A stretch of 64,000 bases of DNA from Cladocopium goreaui (lineage: Eukaryota; Sar; Dinophyceae; Suessiales; Symbiodiniaceae), in assembly GCA_947184155.2 (NCBI GenBank), contig CAMXCT020002057.1:362501-426500 (forward strand). The letters run 5' to 3'. Position numbers and translations under genes: made by a program. Shown here piece after piece: positions 1 through 8,900 of this stretch (positions are counted from its first letter, which is position 1; each line of letters begins with the position of its first letter). The notes under the pieces were generated by a model. That model did no database searches and was not told the DNA's origin. It saw only the letters and a list, made by a program, of their open reading frames with translations.

Positions 1-30
1 TACCGAAATGCTCTACGCCAAGCTTGGGCC

Positions 31-2949
31 ATGGCATGTATCCTGGGGGCAGAGTACTATGGCAGTTGGGAGAAGGCTGCGGCACAACTCCTTAAGTTTG
101 GGGAAGAATATGCCCATGCGTGGCCGTTGCACTCGGTCATGAGTGTGTGGGAGGAGCTCTGGGCTCGCTTCACGGAAGAGTTAAGAGCGCTCGATCGAAG
201 AGCCAGGCGGGAAATGCAAGACGAGAGCCCTAGCTTTGACCGTCTTCGGTTTTTCGCCACCTCCCCCGGGGACAATGGCGAACCCTGGCTCCGGCTGCCT
301 CAAACTTTCGACCTTCAGGCACCAGGAGAGTACTTCCAAACGGATATTGTTCCTCGCCAACAGCGCATGTTGGATCGTGCTTGCTGGTCAATGGCCCTTA
401 AGAGACCGTCCCCACTCACTGGCGGACGAGCTGGAGCTGAAGATATCGGCGGACCAGACAAAGCGCAACCGGCCGCTCCCAACCCTAGGAACTCACGGGC
501 TGGAAGCAAAGGGAGTGCCCCTGGCGCTGGCACCGCCGTCAAGGAACCCGCCCCCCTCCTGGGAAATGCTTTGACCAGCAAGGAGGCGGGCCGCTCCATG
601 GATCACCGCCCGAAAGACAAAGACGGGAAGTATCTGTGTTGGGATCACTTTTCCCACCGCAAATGCAACAAGGGAAAAGATTGCCCGCATTCGCACCATG
701 GCAACGCGCCACGCTGGGATACTCTCGATTGGAGCGTGCAGATGCAACTCTTGCGACGAGGCGGGCATCCCGCCCGTCCGAAACTCAGAGGAGACCAGGT
801 GGACGCTGCCATCGAATCCATCCGAAAGGAGCAAGCCCAGAAGCTAGAGTCCAACATTCAGGAAGGCAAAAGGGCGAAAGAAATGGCTAAGCGGACCGGG
901 GGTCCTCCTCCTCAGGATGCCTCGACCCAATACCGGGAAGACACCCGAGCTGGCTGGACCCCAGCGCCAGCGGCGCTAGCCAATTTCGCCGCCACTGATA
1001 TGGAAGATCCCCTTGCTCGACTTATGACAGGAGAAGCTGCTGCAAGTTGGACTCTCGACCACGCGCCCCCCGCTGTGCGCACGGTCACTTACCGGGAGCC
1101 ACCCGACTCTGCCATGATCCAAGCCAAGCGTCACTGCATGGACGAGATTGACAGCTGCGGCCTTCTCCCAGATCTACCCCAGCACCTGGGCATCTATCTG
1201 CGCAACCGGCTGACAGCCGTCAATGACCGGGCTCCAAACGCTCACGCTGTTCAAGAATTCCTTGAGGACGCTATTCGAGAAGGCAGTGCAGAACTTGCTT
1301 CAGAAGCTACTGACTATCTCCATAATCACCCCGACACGCATGTTGGGTCGCGAGAGGGACGCGGAGCATTGGGGCAATTCTCAGCACACGGCTTCGACGG
1401 GTACTCTTGGGCGACCTTTCGCTGGAGAGACGGTGACCATGCGGTCTATGACTACGGCGACCAGCTCGCACCCGTGCACCCTGAGCTGCAACCTCTGGAA
1501 TGCCCCAAACCAGAGACGGAGCCCCGACAGTGCTTCTACCTGCATGTGGCCGCTGGCCTTCTGGCCCATACCACGAATCGTGTGCCTGCTCTCTCCGAGG
1601 TCCGCCTCAAAGCGGCAGCCTTACAGGAGGAAACTTTCCGCCTGGCGATGGCTTGCGCGGACAACTTGGGCCCGGAACCTGACGTTTGCACTCAAGCTGA
1701 AGACGACTTGCGCATCTTCGTGCACGACGCTCTCTTCTTCGGCCACGACAAGGATTACCGGTGCCTGGCGGCCTTTCCCTTGCCAGAGGCCGCGGACGTC
1801 TCGTTTTGTCTTGTCCGCATGGACGCTTGGAACCGCACCTCTTGCGAAGTCATCCAGGGGGCCCACAGTCGTTCCGACCCGAAGTCCCTTATCTGGCTCC
1901 TGGTTCACCAGGGCCACATGCGGTTACTCCTCCCGGAAGTCACGACTTCTATCCCGGACAACGTGCGGATTGTCACTGCTGCTGGCTGGGAAGTCCACCT
2001 GGAAGCGGCCGCCGAGCACGGGGCGCGTCATCGCGCCCGTGCCCCGAAACCATGCCCGCGCTGCCAAGAGACCCTATGCGCCGTACCGGCGTCACCACCG
2101 GGGTGTTCGGCTTGTACCCTTTTTCCCGCTGAGACGGCTGCCTTAGATTTCCGGGCAGGAGCATCTTGGTGGGAAGTCGACGAACCCCCCTCCGAACAAT
2201 GGGCCCGCGAGGACCTGCAGGAGCTCTTCCCTGGCCAACAACTCCCTGAGCCAGGCCAACCGCTCCATTTTTTGGGGATATACGTTGACGCTCTCGGTTG
2301 GGACAACACCCCGGACGCGCCGGTTGGCGCCGCCCTTTTTGTCGGTCCGGCCACTAGCCGCAACTTCTGCGATGGCCGTGTGCGCTCTCTTCTCCGCGCA
2401 GCTCTCACTCTCTTGCGCCCTCGCCACGTGTGGGTCCTCCTGCCCCGCACGGGCCTCGGCCGCGGGCCTGAGTCTTCCACCAGCGCCTTGGGGTCTTCTG
2501 CCCACCAGCACCTGCAATTTACGCTTGAGCTTGGTCAGCATCAGTTGAACCTGCCCGGGCACTTCACTCTTGTTCACCCTCTGACCAGTCCCGTGTGGAA
2601 AGATCCCGCGGCCATCCAGCTTCTTTCGCCATTTCACCGGGTTCGCCTTCCAGCTTCGCCCGTTGACCCCATGACTGCGGCGCTTTGTGGACCGTCCCCG
2701 GCCGCCTACTTGTGCCTGAAAACCACCTCTTCGGCGCTGGCTATTGCCGTTGGGTCGCCCTCATCGGAGTTGCCGCATTCCTCTCCCCTCGCCTCCGTCC
2801 TCTTCGACGGCGCTGAGGCGTGTTTCGCGCCCGGCGCCGGCTTGCGACGGGCGGGGGGCGCCCCCTTTGTGGTTCAAGGGGGCTGCACTTCCTCGGGGGG
2901 GGAGGGGCCTCTTCGTTCTCTAACTTGGGCAAAGACTTCCATGGCTTGA
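31..2949 (+). CDS. Retrotransposon ORF1, Gag-like protein with CCCH zinc finger
   Basis: The frame is open to the left edge of the window, so the ATG at 31 is only the first one visible and the protein may be longer than 972 residues. A CCCH zinc finger is visible as C203-x8-C212-x5-C218-x3-H222, a nucleic-acid binding motif suiting a Gag role. Around residues 495-640 a Cys in QCFYLHVAAG (C501) is followed some 128 residues later by a His-containing strand (H626/H629 before MRLLLP). This spacing and context resemble OTU-family cysteine proteases, which could process the polyproteins in the absence of an aspartic protease; that is a weak inference. The rest is Pro/Ala/Arg-rich with no recognised domain. 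The 3' end overlaps ORF2 by 130 bases in the -1 frame, suggesting frameshift-coupled expression. Confidence 0.85.
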   Translation: MACILGAEYYGSWEKAAAQLLKFGEEYAHAWPLHSVMSVWEELWARFTEELRALDRRARREMQDESPSFDRLRFFATSPGDNGEPWLRLPQTFDLQAPGEYFQTDIVPRQQRMLDRACWSMALKRPSPLTGGRAGAEDIGGPDKAQPAAPNPRNSRAGSKGSAPGAGTAVKEPAPLLGNALTSKEAGRSMDHRPKDKDGKYLCWDHFSHRKCNKGKDCPHSHHGNAPRWDTLDWSVQMQLLRRGGHPARPKLRGDQVDAAIESIRKEQAQKLESNIQEGKRAKEMAKRTGGPPPQDASTQYREDTRAGWTPAPAALANFAATDMEDPLARLMTGEAAASWTLDHAPPAVRTVTYREPPDSAMIQAKRHCMDEIDSCGLLPDLPQHLGIYLRNRLTAVNDRAPNAHAVQEFLEDAIREGSAELASEATDYLHNHPDTHVGSREGRGALGQFSAHGFDGYSWATFRWRDGDHAVYDYGDQLAPVHPELQPLECPKPETEPRQCFYLHVAAGLLAHTTNRVPALSEVRLKAAALQEETFRLAMACADNLGPEPDVCTQAEDDLRIFVHDALFFGHDKDYRCLAAFPLPEAADVSFCLVRMDAWNRTSCEVIQGAHSRSDPKSLIWLLVHQGHMRLLLPEVTTSIPDNVRIVTAAGWEVHLEAAAEHGARHRARAPKPCPRCQETLCAVPASPPGCSACTLFPAETAALDFRAGASWWEVDEPPSEQWAREDLQELFPGQQLPEPGQPLHFLGIYVDALGWDNTPDAPVGAALFVGPATSRNFCDGRVRSLLRAALTLLRPRHVWVLLPRTGLGRGPESSTSALGSSAHQHLQFTLELGQHQLNLPGHFTLVHPLTSPVWKDPAAIQLLSPFHRVRLPASPVDPMTAALCGPSPAAYLCLKTTSSALAIAVGSPSSELPHSSPLASVLFDGAEACFAPGAGLRRAGGAPFVVQGGCTSSGGEGPLRSLTWAKTSMA

Positions 2950-5900
2950 AAGGCCCCCTGGCGCGGCCGCTAGACCCGGCAGTCGAGCAGGCGACAAAGG
3001 AATATCTGGATTTCTTCCGAAACCGAGCTTTCTCCGCTGAACATTTCGCGTCTGCTGCTCAGAAAGGATCGGCTCTTCTGGCAGCAGCCGGTGGATGGCA
3101 AGAAGCCCTCCGGGCTATCCGCAGGGTCTGGGTGCAGGAACGAGGCGATCACATGTCTGGTCTGCATAGTGACTTCTTTGAGGGGCTGGTTCACCCGGCA
3201 GTTTTAGAAAGGGCGAGGCATGTGGCTATCTGGGGAGTCGAGGCATCTGCTGACTTAGAGGAAACTACTCGGACCAAGAGTGCGCCTCACCCGAGCTTGA
3301 AGGAACACCTCGACGAAGCTGCTGCGCAACTCTGGGACGACGCCAGCAAAGGCCGTTCCCTGCTCTGCTTCGACACCGGCAAGGGCTTGGAAGGGGTTGT
3401 GTCAGTCCCAATGGCCAGGGTCCCCAAGATGAATCCAGACCGCACGGTCTCCGATAAGGGTAGGGTCATCTGGGACGCCACGCCGGTGAACAGGTACTGT
3501 CACAAGTCCCGGCACCCGCCTGCGCTCCAACCACGACACCAGGAGGTCGCCAGAGCAATACTGTGGTGGAAGCTTCGGTACCCTAGGATCCGAATCCTGT
3601 TCAGCAAAAAGGACGTATCCGAAGCCTTCAAGTGGATCCCGGTTCGGCTAGAGGACTCCAAGCTTTTCGCTGCAGATCTTCCAGCTGAATACAGCAATAC
3701 TCAGGAAGGCATCACCATAGTCTATGGGTTTTTGACTTTTGGCTGGTGCGGTGCGCCCGGAGAGTACATGCACTATGCTTGGGTCATTAAACTGGCTCAC
3801 GAAGCCTTCGCGCCCGAAAACTCCAGGTGGGAGGATACAGTCCCATACCATTCTTTCGTCCTTATGGACGACACGGTGCTGATCGAACCCGAGATTGGGC
3901 TGAGACCGGAAACCTCGGTGGCACTGACGGAGCATCTGACTCGTGCTGTTCTTGGGGATGCCAGCATCAACGAAGGAAAGGATTGGCTTGAGGGACGGTT
4001 GGAAACTCGCAAACTTATTTGGGGGCTCATTTACGATACCCAAACCAACACCCGAAGCCTGCCAAGTGCCAAGCTGGAGAAGGCGTATCACCTCCTGCAC
4101 TTGCCTGACTTTGACAGTGGATGCACTCATGTCTCGCTGCGCCTCATCCAAGAATTGAGAGGCAACCAGCAGTTTTGGTTGGCGGTGCTCCCGGGCCTGA
4201 GCCCGTATTTGGGGTGTACAAATGACCTCCTTGGCCCTGCGGACCCGCAGGGCCAGGCTCGAGCCAAAGGGGATGAGAAGCAACAAAGAGAGACTTGGAA
4301 CCGATTTTGGGAGGCTATTGAGCTTCAACGTTTGTTGGTGGACGTCAGCGCCTCTTGGGAGGTACGGTTCACTCACCCGCTCAATGCGGCCCTCTCGATT
4401 TCGGAACTGCTCTCCTTCCCAGGGATGCAATCCCAGGTGGTTTGGGCCTGTGGAGATGCCACTCCAGAAAGGGTGGCGGCAGTTGACTGGCATGGAAAGG
4501 TAGCAATTGTCGAGCCCGCGAGCCTCGTTTGGCAACGGATCCGCTACTTCTGCGGAGGGGAAGAGGGAACTGACGAGGAGCAGTCGGGACCGTACTCCGA
4601 GGATCGAACCGATCCCGAAGATGGTCTTCTGATCTCACTCGCCGAGCTCCTCGCCGTGGTGTCACTCGCCTGCACCCGCTGGACTGCTTGGAGGGGAAAG
4701 ATTGTGATTTACGCGGGGGACAACCAGAACGTTATCTCCTGGCTTGAGAAAAGACAGGCTGGGCCCCCTGCGGCAAGGTTCCTGCTGCAGTTGCTCGCAG
4801 CCTTGGAAACTGTCGGAGGGTTCAGGCTGCATGCGAGCTATGTTCGGACATACCACAACCAGGTTGCCGACAGCCTCACGCGTGCCGAAGCACAAAGCAT
4901 TCTGGAGGAACATGGGCTCCGTAAGCTCCCGTTCTCGGAGGTGCTCTTGGGGACTCTCGACAAAGGTTGGACTCGAAGGGCCCTCCTTTGGGATGGAATG
5001 GACCATGGAGATAAGGCTGCAGCCCTCCAGTTAGGGCTCCGAAGGCATCCAGAGGGTCCGAATAAGCACCCGTTTCCGTTGAAAGAAGGTCTGGTGTGCG
5101 CTGAGATTGGAGAGGCCGGCCCTTATGAAATCGAGCTTGTCTCCAAGGGGCTTATCGTCCAGAGACACACCCTGGAAGAGGCAAGCCACCGAGAATGTAC
5201 CCCGGAGCGGTATGTGTGCCTTTTCCACCCAGGCGGCAGAGGCGAAGTGGCTACGGCTGCTCGCTTCGCCGAGCTTGCTGTGAGGTGGGAGCCGGAAGGA
5301 GTCTGGGTCGATTCCATCACCTCTCATGGCCCCAGAGCAGCCGAAAGAATTCTGGAGGATGCAGGATGGCATACCCGTGTCTTCCAAGTCAGCGGCCGCA
5401 CTCTCCAGGATCAGTGCTGGTGGAAGCGATGGATACTGATGGCGGTTCCCGCAGAAAAGCGCCTGCCTCCAGCACCCTGTCTTACGCTCGACGCGGAACC
5501 CGCTACGCCACCCTTGCACACTTACCCCACTGAATGGTTGTTGGAAGACAAGAAGGTACCAGACGCCACCTGGAAAACTGGTCGCCTGAAGCTGGACAGC
5601 GCTATGCCGCACCTGGGTCAGGCTACTCCAAAGCCTCGAGGGACTCTGCAAACCCCCGAAGGTAGGCGTCATGTTTGGGACCCTTTTAAACCGCTCCCCC
5701 AATTACATCATGGGTCATGGGGTAATGACAATAAAGATTCTCTTTTGTTGCTTGGGTACAGTGCTAATGGCCCCGCGGCGCGCACCATCACGCCCGGGGA
5801 GGCATTTAGGTTGTTAGGTGGTAGAGCAGAACAACATCCCAAGGACACCCCCTCCACTGAACTTGCCTTGGAAAGGCTCATGGGTACCCCCCGCAGCCTG

Positions 5901-8900
5901 GCTCTGGTAGCGGGCCGTTGGGCGAGCGCTCTGGGGACGGATCGGGGCGCCAGCGGTAGTTGCTTTGAGCCCGAACAGTCCAGCGCTGCTGAGGCGAAGG
6001 CTGAAAGTCGGGAGGCGGACGAAACTCCCGAGGCTTGCTTCGAGCCCGGGAACTCAGATTCTGAAAGAGTCGGAATTTGTTCGCTCCCGTGGGAAGATAA
6101 GGCGCGAGCGGCGCTCATGGCCTGGCTCCAAAGCAGAGGTTGGGAGGTGGAGCGGAGGGCCGGAGGCACCAAGCGCCGTAAGAAAAAGGAAGAGGACTGG
6201 AGTACCCAGTTCTCGAAAGCCCTCGCCTCCTGCCTCAGACACGAAGCAGGAAGTGCCGAGTGCCACATCACGGAGGATGGATGGGTCACGATGGACCACC
6301 TGAGAGGGTACCTCCGTGCGAAGCTCCGATGGCCGGAAAGGTACCTCACTGAGGAGGCGGTTCGGGCCGAAGTGGAAGGCAACTGGAAACAGCGCTTCGT
6401 GGTGCGAACAGATGAGAGCACCGGAAGGAGCTGTGTGGCAGCCTGGTCCGGGCACACCATACCAGGGGTCGTCGGACCAGGAGTGTTGGTCGAACCCTCC
6501 GAAGTCCCTGCCCTGCTTGTGCATGGCTCATACCACAAGCACACGGCCAGCATTGTGCAAAGTGGGCTGTCAGCAAGCCGCAGAATGGTTCACTTGGTTG
6601 ACCCGGAACGGGCATCAAACAAGTGGAGGGCCGACCTGGAGACGAGAGTGCCCGTCGATACGCGGAAAGCCCAGGAGGCCGGAGTTTCTTTCAGAGTGAC
6701 GGGTAACGACGTCTGGCTGGCCGATACCGACATCCCGCCTGAAGCCTTGGGAAAGGTCGTCGCATGGACGACTGACGATTTTTGGTTCGCTTCGGAAAGC
6801 ACCCGCGCCCGAGCCCGACCCGAGCAGGCGTCGCCAGTGCCCTTCTACAAGACAGGCGCCGTGGGAGCTGCAGGCTCTGGCTCAAGGCTCCCCGCCTGGC
6901 CGCCCGGCAGCCTTAAGCAGGAACAGGACCTAAAGGAGGGCCTTGCTCAGACCGCGACCGGTTTGGCGTCGGCTGTTGCCGGGCTCAAGGTGGAAGAGGG
7001 AGAAGAGGAGGTCCAGGTGGACCCACGAACCTTGGAACCGACCGTCGTCACGCTCTCCGAAGCAGATTGGAACTTATCGGAAGAGAGTGACACGGGCCCG
7101 GAAGAGCCCCCAGCACCCGCGACCCGAACAGTGATGAAAGAAGGCGACCGAGGATCGGCCGAGGCGGAAATCAAGCTCAACCCCGGCTTGATTGAGCGGG
7201 AAGAAAGGCAAGAAGTTGCCGAGGCGCGCCTCGCGCCCGGTACCACCTCTGCCGGATCGAGCTGGAAACCCACGCTGGTGAAGGAGCATCAGGACCCAGA
7301 ACCCGGCAAAGGAGGCCCCAAACCAGGGCGTCTCGAACCCAAACATGAGCAGGGTGCGGAACCCGAGGGCCTTCCCCTGGAACGGGTCAAACCTCCGCCC
7401 GCAGAGGATTCAGAGGAGGACTCGCCCATCGGGCTCCCCGCAAGGTATCGGCCGGTTGGTAGAGTAGAGCCCGGGCAACCCCAGGAGGAGCGAAAACTGG
7501 TCCCGGCGCAGGGTCTCAAGCTTGGCACGGGAAAGGTCAAACTGCTCCAGGCCCTCGCTGAGGCCGACACTGCCAACTGGGAAAACCTCCAAAGTGCCTT
7601 GAAGGAAGCGGAAGGGTCGGGAGGCGAGAAAGCAGCTCTAGTTGAAGACCTGGAACGCCTCACCCAGCAGCGAAAGGAAGCCGCCGAAGGAATCAAGGAA
7701 GCCCTTGAAGCTGAGACGCACAGGGTTCGCCAATGTGAAGAAGAAGACTCCCGGTATCTGGAAACTCTGGATAGCCAGGGCGAGTACATGAGAAAGCTTG
7801 AACGATTCAACTCAGCTCGACCCTCCAAGACCGCCAAGGTCCTTAGTTCGGACCGTCTCACTTCGGAAATTGAAGCAGGAGTCAGCGTCTGGGTGGCGCG
7901 CCGCCGAGAAAAGGCGCGTTTGCGGGCCCAGGCTCACAGGGAGGGACTTCAGAGAGGCGCCCCTTCGGAAGGAAGCACCAAGCACGAACCAATCGAAACA
8001 CCCGAGGGAGCCGAAGAAGCACGACAGCAGGCGGCTCGGAGGGAGATAGCTGAGTTTCGGGAACATCTGAGGGAACAAGGAAGGGGGGCGGTGCCCAAAT
8101 ACCGTAGGGCACCGGACTCCCGCCAAAGAAAAGCCACGAAGAAGAGAAACCGGGCTGCAAAGGAAGCGGAAGCTCGGGCTGTGCCGGAGGGAGCCTTGTC
8201 GCCCACGCGCAATGATGATGCGGAGCGTGACACCAACCACGCGATCGCACATTTCCATAGGCAAGAGAACGACCATGCTATGGTCCTCGCTGGGGCTAGG
8301 TTGCCCCCAAATTTAGTTTCCGAGGGGACAGTTCTGCTCGGCCTCGTTCTCCTCACCGGAATTCTTTTAGGCCTTGCCTGGGGATCATGCCGACGCAGCC
8401 TTGCCCACAGTCCCGCAAGGACCGACCCATTGGCTCTCTCGCCAAGGGACAACCTTCCCAGAGCCCCCCACCGGCATGAAGTTGCGGCTGGCAGGCACGC
8501 CTCAACCAGTAGCGCCACGGAGGTCCACCGTCGCGGTAGCCGAGGCTCGACTTCGAGCCCGGCACCGGACAATCCTCGGCGAAGGAGCCCGCGCCCGTCC
8601 CAAAGGGGTCTTGACCGCCGCAGAGCAAACTGGCACAAAGAAGGTTGCCCCCGCACGGATGCTTCTACCCTTTGGCTTGAAGCATGCAAAGACTGCGTGA
8701 CCATCTCCGAAGTCGATGACTACCAGGGGAGCGTGGAAGCCACCTGGAGCGGGGCCCGCTGGCACAAACCGCGGTGTGGGCATACCCGAGGAAGGAACGT
8801 GGTGCGATTCGCCCCTTGCCAAGAGTGTGCAAGAGTTGCCGCACCGTCCCAGTCTCGTGGCTCGATACGAGGCCCAGGGCGCAACAACGATGCTGAAAGG

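Noticed and set aside
3648-4535. 295-codon - strand frame inside Pol
   Set aside because: It is the antisense shadow of the RT/RNase H coding sequence and has no motif.
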